A stretch of DNA of 64,000 nt, from positions 62,001-126,000 of the forward strand of contig NZ_MVOC01000037.1 of the NCBI RefSeq assembly GCF_002043095.1, in the 5' to 3' direction. The position numbers and the translations under genes are program-made. Below the pieces are notes generated by a model. It did no database searches. It saw nothing but the letters and a program-made list of their open reading frames with translations, and was not told the origin of the DNA. Shown one piece after another: positions 52,866-60,401 of this stretch (within the stretch, counting starts at the first letter, position 1; each line of letters opens with the position of its first letter). Origin of the DNA: Mycobacterium sp. AT1 (GTDB lineage Bacteria > Actinomycetota > Actinomycetes > Mycobacteriales > Mycobacteriaceae).

Positions 52866-53617
52866 GCTTTCCGTACTTCATCTCGCCAGAGCAGGCGATG
52901 CGTGAGCGCTCCGAGCTCGCGCGCAAGGGCATCTCCCGCGGCCGAAGCGTCATCGTCCTCGCCTATTCGGGCGGGGTGCTGTTCGTGGCGGAGAACCCGT
53001 CGCGCTCCTTGCAGAAGGTCTCGGAGCTGTACGACCGGGTCGGCTTCGCCGCGGTCGGCCGGTTCAACGAGTTCGACAAGCTGCGGGTCGCGGGCATCCA
53101 GTTCGCCGACACCCGCGGCTACGCCTACGACCGGCGCGACGTCACGGGCCGTCAGCTCGCGAACGTGTACGCCCAGGCGCTTGGCACGATCTTCACCGAG
53201 CAGGCCAAGCCGTTCGAGGTCGAGCTGTGCGTCGCCGAGGTCGCGCACTATGGCGAGACGAAATCGCCTGAGCTGTACCGCATCACCTACGACGGATCCA
53301 TTGCCGACGAGCCGCACTTCGTCGTGATGGGTGGCACCACCGAGCCGATCATCACGGCGCTCAACGAGTCCTTCACCGAGAACGCCAGCTTGAGCGAGGC
53401 GGTGAAGATCGCGGTCGACGCGCTGAAGTCGGGTATCGCGGCGGCCACCGGCAACGGCGCCGAGCCCCGCACGCTGGGCCCGGCGACGCTTGAGATCGCG
53501 GTCTTGGACGTGAACCGCCCGCGGCGCGCGTTCCGCCGCATCACTGGCTCGGCGCTTGAGGCGCTGCTTCCGGTGGAGGAATCCGTTCCGGAGCAGCAGC
53601 CCGAAGCGGACTCCTAG
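52862..53617 (+). CDS. prcA: 20S proteasome alpha subunit PrcA
   Basis: 251-aa subunit of the outer heptameric rings, non-catalytic and acting as gate and docking site for Mpa. The N-terminal YFISPEQAMRERSELARKGI is the gating segment and H0 helix; GRSVIVLAYSGGVLFVAENPS opens the core fold. No N-terminal Thr nucleophile. A short acidic/Gln-rich tail (VEESVPEQQPEADS) follows. Starts with GTG overlapping the prcB stop. Its end overlaps the convergent 75-aa gene by 4 bp. Confidence 0.98.
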   Translation: MSFPYFISPEQAMRERSELARKGISRGRSVIVLAYSGGVLFVAENPSRSLQKVSELYDRVGFAAVGRFNEFDKLRVAGIQFADTRGYAYDRRDVTGRQLANVYAQALGTIFTEQAKPFEVELCVAEVAHYGETKSPELYRITYDGSIADEPHFVVMGGTTEPIITALNESFTENASLSEAVKIAVDALKSGIAAATGNGAEPRTLGPATLEIAVLDVNRPRRAFRRITGSALEALLPVEESVPEQQPEADS

Positions 53618-53841
53618 ACGATCTCGTCGAGATCGTCACCCCTGCCGGTGGCGATCTCCTTGATCTTGTGGACGGAGTGGGTGGCGATGTCCATCGAGCT
53701 CGAGACGATGCCCTCGACTCCGGCGGAGACGTCACCCTTGAGGATGTGTCCCGCGCTGTCGACGATGTCCGCGGACCGCTCGACGGCGTTGGTCGCGATG
53801 TCCTTGACCGACTCGATCGCGTCCCTGGGGTTGAAGCCCAT
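53614..53841 (-). CDS. Small conserved hypothetical protein
   Basis: 75-aa protein that looks largely amphipathic-helical: MGFNPRDAIESVKDIATNAVERS, then a repeat-like SADIVDSAGHILKGDV / GIVSSSMDIATHSVHKI pattern. No signal peptide and no cysteine. A GAGGAG Shine-Dalgarno lies about 8 bases upstream of the ATG at 53841 on the minus strand, which supports it as a real gene. It converges on prcA and overlaps its last 4 bp. I do not recognise the family. Possible role as a small helical membrane-surface or stress protein is speculative. Confidence 0.7.
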   Translation of the reverse strand: MGFNPRDAIESVKDIATNAVERSADIVDSAGHILKGDVSAGVEGIVSSSMDIATHSVHKIKEIATGRGDDLDEIV

Positions 53842-53898
53842 CAGTTTCTCCTCTTCACGACGACATTCTTATGGCGACATTTCGCCCCACCGTAGCGG

Positions 53899-55368
53899 TC
53901 AGCCGGCCATCACGATGTGCGGGCGGTCCCCGGTGATGACCGCCAGCACGTTGCGCCACGCGTCGGAGCCCATGGCGGCGAGGACGTCGGTGTGGGCGCT
54001 GGGGCCCGCCATCAGTCGCCCGTCGTCGTAACGACCGGTGGCCAAGTGGATTACGCCGGGCATCTCGTCGGGATCGGCGCCGTGGGATCCGCCGACGATC
54101 CCCTGGACGAGCTGAATGGGATCTCCCGGCGCCGTCATCGAGAACCGCAGAACGTGGGGATTGCGGTTGTGCCAATCGCCGGGATCGTCGACGCCGAACC
54201 CCGCACCTGCCGCCGCGGCGTACAGCGTGCGGTCGGCGGTCAGCCCCAATGCCTCTGCCGTACCGAGGATCGCGCCACCGTAGGAGTGCCCGACGTAGGT
54301 CACCGGAATGCTGCGTCCCCTTCCTGCCGCGGCGGAGTCCACGGCCGCGTCGACTGCGCGGCTGAACGAGGCCAACCGCGGGGCCATGTCGATTGCGAAA
54401 CGCGGGCTCGCCGCCTCGACGAGGGCGCCGACCACGGTGTCGTCCGCCGGAAATGGCCCGCCGAGATAGGTGATCGCGGCGACCTCACCCCGCGTCGCCG
54501 ACACGAACTGGCGCGCGGATCTGGTGACGCCTGCCGAGCCCGCGACGGTGGTGTTCATGCCGGGCACCAACACCGCGACGCTGGTCGCACGGGTCAGGTC
54601 GCCGTTGAGTTCGACCAGTGTGTCGTGGGTGGGGTCGAACGCCAGGATCTTGCGGTCGACGCGGTCCGCACCGCCCGTGGGATCGTCGATCTCGCCGAGC
54701 AGACCCCGGTAGAAGGTGCCCCGGTCGGCGGCGGAACTGTCGCCTAGCCCCTCGACCACCGCCTGTGCGACGGCGGCGCGATTGGCGGCGATGCGCACGT
54801 CCCATGCCACCGCGTCGGAGTTGCCCACTTCCGCGTCAACCGGGTGGTCCATCGCGTTCAGGGCGTCGCGCACGTCGCGGGCTGCGTCGTCGTCGGCGGC
54901 CCCGAGCGCGTCCAACGCCTCGGTGATCCGCTGCGACAGTTCGGCGCCACGATCGGCGAGTACCTGGGCGAGCACGGCCGCGTCGCCGCCACACAGGAGC
55001 ACGAGCAGCGCAGGCGGTTCCGTCGCCGCTACCACCGAACCGTCGTCCCTGACCAGAAACCCCTCGTCGTGTGCCGCGCCGACCCGCGCCGTGACCTCGG
55101 CTTGCGCGGCGGCGATCTGGTCGGCGCCGTCCCTGGCGGCGACGGCCGCGAGGACCAGTGCGCGAGCCACCGCGTCACCGTCGGCGGCGATGGCGATGGC
55201 GTGCCGTTGGGCTGCGTCGCCGCTGGCGCCAGCCCACGGCACCGACGACCTTGCCGCGATCGAGGCACCGAGGTGGACGACGCGGGCCGCCTCGTCCCAC
55301 GCGTCGGCCAGTCGGCGCAGCGCATCGGGGCGCCAGGCTGTGGCCCGGTCGAGCATCGGCGTGGTCAC
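53899..55368 (-). CDS. DUF1023 alpha/beta hydrolase with N-terminal helical domain
   Basis: 489-aa protein. The first ~190 residues are Ala-rich helices (LDRATAWRPDALRRLADAWDEAARVV) reminiscent of the WXG-like N-terminal domains found in type VII-associated actinobacterial proteins. The C-terminal half is an alpha/beta hydrolase of the DUF1023 family with nucleophile motif GHSYGG near residue 355, VPGMNTT (oxyanion strand) near 280 and a likely catalytic His in the final MAGPSAHTDVL. Substrate unknown. The GTG at 55368 overlaps the stop of the small helical gene upstream, suggesting partnership. It lies between the core proteasome genes and pafA. Confidence 0.85.
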   Translation of the reverse strand: MTTPMLDRATAWRPDALRRLADAWDEAARVVHLGASIAARSSVPWAGASGDAAQRHAIAIAADGDAVARALVLAAVAARDGADQIAAAQAEVTARVGAAHDEGFLVRDDGSVVAATEPPALLVLLCGGDAAVLAQVLADRGAELSQRITEALDALGAADDDAARDVRDALNAMDHPVDAEVGNSDAVAWDVRIAANRAAVAQAVVEGLGDSSAADRGTFYRGLLGEIDDPTGGADRVDRKILAFDPTHDTLVELNGDLTRATSVAVLVPGMNTTVAGSAGVTRSARQFVSATRGEVAAITYLGGPFPADDTVVGALVEAASPRFAIDMAPRLASFSRAVDAAVDSAAAGRGRSIPVTYVGHSYGGAILGTAEALGLTADRTLYAAAAGAGFGVDDPGDWHNRNPHVLRFSMTAPGDPIQLVQGIVGGSHGADPDEMPGVIHLATGRYDDGRLMAGPSAHTDVLAAMGSDAWRNVLAVITGDRPHIVMAG

Positions 55369-55628
55369 CGCGGTGCCTGCAGTCGGCCGGCATGGCGCTC
55401 GTCGGCGTGTTGCAGACCTGCCGTCGCCGACGAGGTGGCAGCCGCCCAGGCCCGCATGGCAGCGGCCACGTCCGCGACCCGGTCCGCGAGACCGATGGTC
55501 GCCACGGTGGCGGCAATCGCCGATCCGGCCAGGTCCTCCGCGGCGTCGACGGGCCACCCGACGCCGTCAAGCGCATCGGCTCCGTCCAGAACCCGCTGCG
55601 CCAGCGCGCGCACCTCCGCCGCGTTCAT
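55365..55628 (-). CDS. Small helical protein, possible type VII (EspC/WXG-like) partner of the DUF1023 hydrolase
   Basis: 87 aa from the ATG at 55628 (92 aa from 55643). Almost entirely Ala-rich helix: MNAAEVRALAQRVLDGADALDGV...ADRVADVAAAMRAWAAATSSATAG. The size, a W in the middle of the second helix (RAWAAA) and tight coupling to a hydrolase with a similar N-terminal domain suggest an EspC/WXG100-type secretion partner, but there is no strict W-x-G turn, so this is a hypothesis. It diverges from pafA over about 118 bp. Confidence 0.65.
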   Translation of the reverse strand: MNAAEVRALAQRVLDGADALDGVGWPVDAAEDLAGSAIAATVATIGLADRVADVAAAMRAWAAATSSATAGLQHADERHAGRLQAPR

Positions 55629-55746
55629 CCCGACTTCGCCCATGCCCGACGATGGCAGGTTTCGGCGACACCTCGCTTGATTCATCCACAGGCCCGACGA
55701 GTGGCGGTCACCACACCGCGCACCGGCAACCCGTAAGCTCGACTAC

Positions 55747-57105
55747 GTGCAGCGGCGAATCATGGGCATTGAGACCGAATTCGGTGTGACGTGCACTTTT
55801 CACGGTCACCGAAGGCTGTCTCCCGACGAAGTTGCCCGCTACCTCTTCCGGCGCGTGGTCTCGTGGGGACGTAGCTCCAACGTGTTCCTCCGCAACGGCG
55901 CGCGTCTCTACCTCGACGTGGGGTCACACCCCGAATACGCGACGGCAGAATGTGACAGCCTGATTCAGCTCGTCACCCACGACCGCGCGGGCGAGCGCGT
56001 CCTGGAGGACCTTCTGGTCGACGCCGAACAGCGCCTCGCCGACGAGGGCATCGGTGGCGACATCTACCTGTTCAAGAACAACACCGACTCGGCGGGCAAC
56101 TCCTACGGGTGCCACGAGAACTACCTCATCGTCCGAGCGGGGGAGTTCTCCAGGATTTCCGACGTCCTGCTGCCGTTCCTCGTCACGCGCCAATTGATCT
56201 GCGGCGCGGGCAAAGTGCTGCAGACGCCGAAGGCCGCGGCGTTCTGCCTTAGCCAGCGGGCCGAGCACATCTGGGAGGGCGTCTCGAGCGCGACCACCCG
56301 CAGCAGGCCCATCATCAACACCCGCGACGAGCCCCACGCCGACGCCGAGAAGTACCGCCGGCTGCACGTCATCGTCGGGGACTCCAACATGTGCGAGGCC
56401 AGCACGATGCTCAAGGTGGGCACCGCCGCGCTGGTCCTCGAGATGATCGAGGCGGGTGTCCCGTTCCGGGACTTCTCGCTCGACAATCCGATTCGCGCGA
56501 TCCGCGAGGTCAGTCATGACCTGACCGGACGCCGCCCCGTGCGGCTGGCCGGCGGCAGGCAGGCCAGCGCGCTCGACATCCAGCGTGAGTACTACAGCCG
56601 CGCGGTCGAACACCTCCAGACCCGTGAGCCCAATGCCCAGATCGAGCAGGTCGTCGACCTGTGGGGGCGCCAGCTCGACGCCGTCGAGAGCCAGGACTTC
56701 GCCAAGGTCGACACCGAGATCGACTGGGTGATCAAGAAGAAGCTGTTCGAGCGCTACCAGGATCGCTACGACATGGAGCTGTCCGATCCCAAGATCGCGC
56801 AGCTCGACTTGGCCTACCACGACATCAAGCGCGGTCGCGGCGTGTTCGACCTGCTGCAGCGCAAGGGGCTGGCCGCCCGCATCACCACCGACGAGGACAT
56901 CGACGCGGCGGTCAACGAACCGCCGCAGACCACCAGGGCCAAGCTCCGCGGTGAGTTCATCACCGCCGCACAGGCCGCGGGTCGGGACTTCACCGTCGAC
57001 TGGGTGCACCTCAAGCTCAACGACCAGGCTCAGCGCACGGTGCTGTGCAAGGACCCGTTCCGCTCGGTCGACGAACGTGTGAAGCGCCTCATCGCGTCGA
57101 TGTAA
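55747..57105 (+). CDS. pafA: Pup--protein ligase PafA
   Basis: 452-aa ligase that activates deamidated Pup with ATP and joins its C-terminal Glu to substrate lysines. Metal-binding Glu9/Glu11 lie in GIETEFG and catalytic Asp57 in RLYLDVGSHPEY; LFKNNTDSAGNSYGCHENYL and NTRDEPHADAEKYRRLHVI are shared with Dop. The Dop loop is absent, which together with the near-identity to the M. tuberculosis sequence identifies PafA. Starts with GTG (55747). pafB follows after 33 bp. Confidence 0.98.
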   Translation: MQRRIMGIETEFGVTCTFHGHRRLSPDEVARYLFRRVVSWGRSSNVFLRNGARLYLDVGSHPEYATAECDSLIQLVTHDRAGERVLEDLLVDAEQRLADEGIGGDIYLFKNNTDSAGNSYGCHENYLIVRAGEFSRISDVLLPFLVTRQLICGAGKVLQTPKAAAFCLSQRAEHIWEGVSSATTRSRPIINTRDEPHADAEKYRRLHVIVGDSNMCEASTMLKVGTAALVLEMIEAGVPFRDFSLDNPIRAIREVSHDLTGRRPVRLAGGRQASALDIQREYYSRAVEHLQTREPNAQIEQVVDLWGRQLDAVESQDFAKVDTEIDWVIKKKLFERYQDRYDMELSDPKIAQLDLAYHDIKRGRGVFDLLQRKGLAARITTDEDIDAAVNEPPQTTRAKLRGEFITAAQAAGRDFTVDWVHLKLNDQAQRTVLCKDPFRSVDERVKRLIASM

Positions 57106-57138
57106 CTGGCGTCTCCCGGCACGCCTTAAGCTCGCTGG

Positions 57139-58131
57139 GTGGGGATCTCCAAAGTCGAGCGCTTGATGAACCTCGTCATCGCGCTGCTGTCGACCCGCTC
57201 GTTCATCACGGCCGAGCGCATTCGAGAGACCGTGTCCGGCTACGCGGACAGTCCCAGCGACGAGGCATTCTCGCGAATGTTCGAGCGGGACAAGAACGAA
57301 TTGCGCGATCTCGGCATCCCGTTGGAGACCGGACGGGTGTCGTCGCTGGACCCGACGGAGGGCTACCGGATCAACCGGGAGGCCTACGCGCTGGCTCCCG
57401 TCGAGCTGACCGCGGACGAGGCCGCGGCGGTCGCCATGGCCACCCAGTTGTGGGAATCGCCGGAGATGGTGACGGCGACCCAGGGCGCACTGCTGAAGTT
57501 GCGGGCGGCAGGCGTGGACGTCGACGCGCCGGAGTCGGCGATCGCCATCACCACCACCGCCGCGCTGCCCGGCTTGCGCGGGTCGGAGGACGTGCTGGGA
57601 ATCCTGTTGGCGGCGATCGACTCTGGGCAGGCGGTCCAGTTCAGGCACCGGTCGTCGCGCAGCGAGCCGTACACCGAACGCACCGTCGAGCCGTGGGGTG
57701 TCGTCACCTATCGCGGACGCTGGTACCTGGTGGGCCACGACCGCACCCGCCAAGCCACCCGAACGTTCCGGTTGTCGCGCATCGACTCCGACGTGACGGC
57801 GATCGGACCGCGCAATGCGGTGCACCGCCCGGACGGTGTCGACCTGCGCCACATCGTGCACCTCGCGGTGGCCGACGCGCCGCCGAGTGCGCAGGCCCGG
57901 GTGTGGGTGGCCGAGGGCCGCGGCACGGCGTTGCGCCGGCAGGCGGTCACCACGGCGCCGCGGGCGTTGGCCGGGCGCGCCGGTGACGAGATCGCACTCG
58001 ACGTCGGCCGCGAGGATCAATTGGCGCGCGACGTCGCCAGCTGCGGTGCGGACGCCGTCGTCCTGGATCCGGCGTCGCTGCGGGAGAACGTCGTCGAGCG
58101 GCTCCGCGCAAGTGCGGGAGTAGGGGCATGA
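57139..58131 (+). CDS. pafB: WYL-domain transcriptional regulator PafB
   Basis: 330-aa regulator. An N-terminal winged helix (GISKVERLMNLVIALLSTRSFITAERIR) is followed by a WYL domain; the ligand-type motif is VVTYRGRWYLVGHDRTRQATRTFRLSRI near residue 200, and a C-terminal WCX region ends the chain. PafB and PafC together activate the LexA/RecA-independent DNA-damage promoters of mycobacteria; this is known for the family. The GTG at 57139 gives the standard N-terminus. Its stop overlaps the pafC ATG (ATGA), which suits the formation of a PafBC heterodimer. Confidence 0.97.
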   Translation: MGISKVERLMNLVIALLSTRSFITAERIRETVSGYADSPSDEAFSRMFERDKNELRDLGIPLETGRVSSLDPTEGYRINREAYALAPVELTADEAAAVAMATQLWESPEMVTATQGALLKLRAAGVDVDAPESAIAITTTAALPGLRGSEDVLGILLAAIDSGQAVQFRHRSSRSEPYTERTVEPWGVVTYRGRWYLVGHDRTRQATRTFRLSRIDSDVTAIGPRNAVHRPDGVDLRHIVHLAVADAPPSAQARVWVAEGRGTALRRQAVTTAPRALAGRAGDEIALDVGREDQLARDVASCGADAVVLDPASLRENVVERLRASAGVGA

Positions 58132-59111
58132 GTAGCGTCTCGACGCGGCTGGTTCGGTTGCTGAACATGGTCCCGTACTTCCAGGCCAACCCGAGGATCA
58201 CCCGGGCCGAGGCTGCCGCGGAACTCGGGGTGACCGAATCGCAGCTCACCCAGGACCTCGACCAGCTGTGGATGTGTGGCCTCCCCGGTTACGGCCCCGG
58301 CGATCTCATCGACTTCGAGTTCTCCGGTGACACGATCGACGTCACGTTCTCGGCGGGGATGGATCACCCGCTGCGGCTGACCTCTCCCGAGGCGACCGGC
58401 ATCCTGGTGGCACTGCGTGCCCTCCTCGAGGTGCCCGGCATCGTCGACCCGGAAGCCGCGCGCAGCGCGATCGCGAAGATCGAGTCCGCGGCCGGGACAG
58501 CCACCGGCGCACGTGAGGGCGCCGACGCCGCGGTCGACGAGCCCGCCCCCGTCGAGAGTGGGACCGCCGCCGCGGTGCGCGGCGCGGTGCGGGACGGCCG
58601 CGCGCTGTCGATCGACTATTACTCGGCGAGCCACGACACGCTGTCGAGCCGTGTCGTCGACCCGATCCGCGTGGTGCTGGTCGCCGACCACACCTACCTC
58701 GAGGCGTGGTGCCGCACTGCCGAAGGCGTCCGGCTCTTCCGCTTCGACCGCATCGTCGACGCGCGGGTGCTCGACGAGCGGTCGGCACCGCCGGAGCCCG
58801 CCGTGGCCGCCCGCCCTGACACGTCGCTCTTCGACGCGGACCCGTCGCTTCCTGCGGCAACGCTGCTGATCGACCGGTCGGCAGCCTGGATGTTCGACTA
58901 CTACCCGCTGCGGGTGGTGCGCGAGCATGCCGACGGAGCGGCGGAAGCGGCGATGACGTACGCCTCCGAGGGATGGATGGTGCGCTTCGTACTCGGCTTC
59001 GGCTCGGCGGTGCGCATACTGGAACCGCAGGCGTTGGCCGACCGAGTTCGCGAAGCCGCCGTCGCCGCGCTCGAGGCCTACGGATCCGTGGGCGTCGACG
59101 AGGACGGGTAG
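58128..59111 (+). CDS. pafC: WYL-domain transcriptional regulator PafC
   Basis: 327-aa partner of PafB with the same order of domains: winged helix (RLVRLLNMVPYFQANPRITRAEAAAELGV), WYL domain (LSIDYYSASHDTLSSRVVDPIRVV, with YLEAWCRTAEGVRLFRFDRI), and WCX domain. Translational coupling with pafB is visible. Member of the PafBC regulator of DNA damage genes. Its end lies 30 bp before the tatA start, within the region holding the tatA ribosome site. Confidence 0.96.
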   Translation: MSSVSTRLVRLLNMVPYFQANPRITRAEAAAELGVTESQLTQDLDQLWMCGLPGYGPGDLIDFEFSGDTIDVTFSAGMDHPLRLTSPEATGILVALRALLEVPGIVDPEAARSAIAKIESAAGTATGAREGADAAVDEPAPVESGTAAAVRGAVRDGRALSIDYYSASHDTLSSRVVDPIRVVLVADHTYLEAWCRTAEGVRLFRFDRIVDARVLDERSAPPEPAVAARPDTSLFDADPSLPAATLLIDRSAAWMFDYYPLRVVREHADGAAEAAMTYASEGWMVRFVLGFGSAVRILEPQALADRVREAAVAALEAYGSVGVDEDG

Positions 59112-59141
59112 ACTCGTCCACAACACTTGGAGGTGTCCAAA

Positions 59142-59390
59142 TTGGGTGGTCTACAGCCGTGGCACTGGTTGATCGTCATCGCGGTGTTCGTCTTGTTGTT
59201 CGGAGCCAAGAAGCTTCCCGACGCTGCTCGTTCGCTGGGCAAGTCGATGCGAATCTTCAAGTCCGAGATCAAGGAAATGCAGTCCGACGGGAAGGACGAC
59301 ACACCGAATCCGGCGCCGTCGCCCATCACCTCGGAGCGGGTCCAGCCGGAGCAGGCACCCGTGCAGTCTCCCGAGCAACGACCGGCCTGA
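59142..59390 (+). CDS. tatA: Twin-arginine translocase subunit TatA
   Basis: 82-aa membrane protein of the Tat export pore. One transmembrane helix (WHWLIVIAVFVLLFGAKKLP, residues ~6-25) is followed by the amphipathic helix DAARSLGKSMRIFKSEIKE and a Pro/Gln-rich tail. The start is decided by the ribosome site: GGAGGTG at 59129-59135 is 6 bases before the TTG at 59142, giving LGGLQPWHW like other mycobacterial TatA. A longer in-frame TTG start at 59127 would place the site inside the gene. tatC follows after 45 bp. Confidence 0.95.
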   Translation: MGGLQPWHWLIVIAVFVLLFGAKKLPDAARSLGKSMRIFKSEIKEMQSDGKDDTPNPAPSPITSERVQPEQAPVQSPEQRPA

Positions 59391-59435
59391 TCGCAACCTT
59401 CCCACCAGCGCGCCGTGAGGCTGCGCGGCTGATTG

Positions 59436-60401
59436 GTGTCTAGAAAACCCGTGCGCATCCCTGGAATCTTCAAGCGGCTCGATCCGCGACGTCGGCGATC
59501 GCAGGCCAATCCCGACGGCACCATGTCGCTGGTCGACCATCTGCACGAGCTGCGCAACCGCGTCCTCATCGCGGTGGCGGCGATTCTGTTGACGACGATC
59601 TTCGGCTTCGTTTGGTACAGCCACGGTTTCTTCGGGTTGCCCAGTCTCGGTGACTGGCTCCGCGCGCCCTACTGCTCACTGCCGGCGTCGTCGCGGGCCG
59701 ACATTGCCCCCGACGGGGAGTGCCGGTTGCTCGCCACCGCGCCCTTCGACCAGTTCATGCTGCGCTTCAAGGTTGCGCTGACCGCGGGCGTCGTCTTGGC
59801 GTGTCCGGTGTGGCTCCAGCAGTTGTGGGCCTTCATCACCCCGGGGCTTTACCAAAGGGAGCGCCGGTTCGCGTCGGTGTTCGTCGGGTTCGGGGCGCTG
59901 CTGTTCATCGGCGGCACGGTGCTCGCCTACGTGGTCCTGTCCCAGGCGTTGAGCTTCCTGTTGACCGTCGGCAGCGACGTGCAGATCACCGCCCTCTCCG
60001 GTGACCAGTACTTCAGCTTCCTGATCAACCTGTTGCTGGTGTTCGGCATCAGCTTCGAATTCCCCTTGCTGATCATCATGCTGAACCTGGTCGGGATGCT
60101 GCCGTACGAGCGGCTGAAGGCCTGGCGACGCGGGCTGATATTCGGCATGTTCGTCTTCGCCGCGTTCGCGACGCCAGGCTCGGATCCGTTCTCCATGTTG
60201 GCGCTGGCCTGCGCGCTGTCGCTGCTGCTCGAACTGGCCATCCAGGTGGCCCGCTTCAACGACGGCCGCAAGGCCCGCCGGGCGGCGCTCGAGGACGTCC
60301 CCGACGACCAGGCGGCTCCCATCGGCAGCGTCGAGCCCGTCGAGGTCCCCAGCGCCGTGCCGACCCCGTCCCGGCTGGGCATCGATGACCAAGCCACCTG
60401 A
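59436..60401 (+). CDS. tatC: Twin-arginine translocase subunit TatC
   Basis: 321-aa six-helix membrane protein that recognises Tat signal peptides. The N-terminal conserved MSLVDHLHELRNRVLIA provides the signal-peptide binding Glu (HELR). PFDQFMLRFKVALTAGVVLACPVWLQQLWAFITPGLY, cut here into parts, shows the periplasmic loop and helices 2-3, and FGISFEFPLLI carries the second essential Glu. A 40-residue acidic Pro-rich C-terminal extension follows. GTG at 59436 or TTG at 59433 are the possible starts. Its 3' end overlaps helY by 17 bp. Confidence 0.96.
   Translation: MSRKPVRIPGIFKRLDPRRRRSQANPDGTMSLVDHLHELRNRVLIAVAAILLTTIFGFVWYSHGFFGLPSLGDWLRAPYCSLPASSRADIAPDGECRLLATAPFDQFMLRFKVALTAGVVLACPVWLQQLWAFITPGLYQRERRFASVFVGFGALLFIGGTVLAYVVLSQALSFLLTVGSDVQITALSGDQYFSFLINLLLVFGISFEFPLLIIMLNLVGMLPYERLKAWRRGLIFGMFVFAAFATPGSDPFSMLALACALSLLLELAIQVARFNDGRKARRAALEDVPDDQAAPIGSVEPVEVPSAVPTPSRLGIDDQAT

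Noticed and set aside
50210..57105. Dop and PafA as a recent duplication
   Set aside because: They are ancient paralogues in all Pup-bearing actinobacteria; only Dop has the extra loop, as expected.
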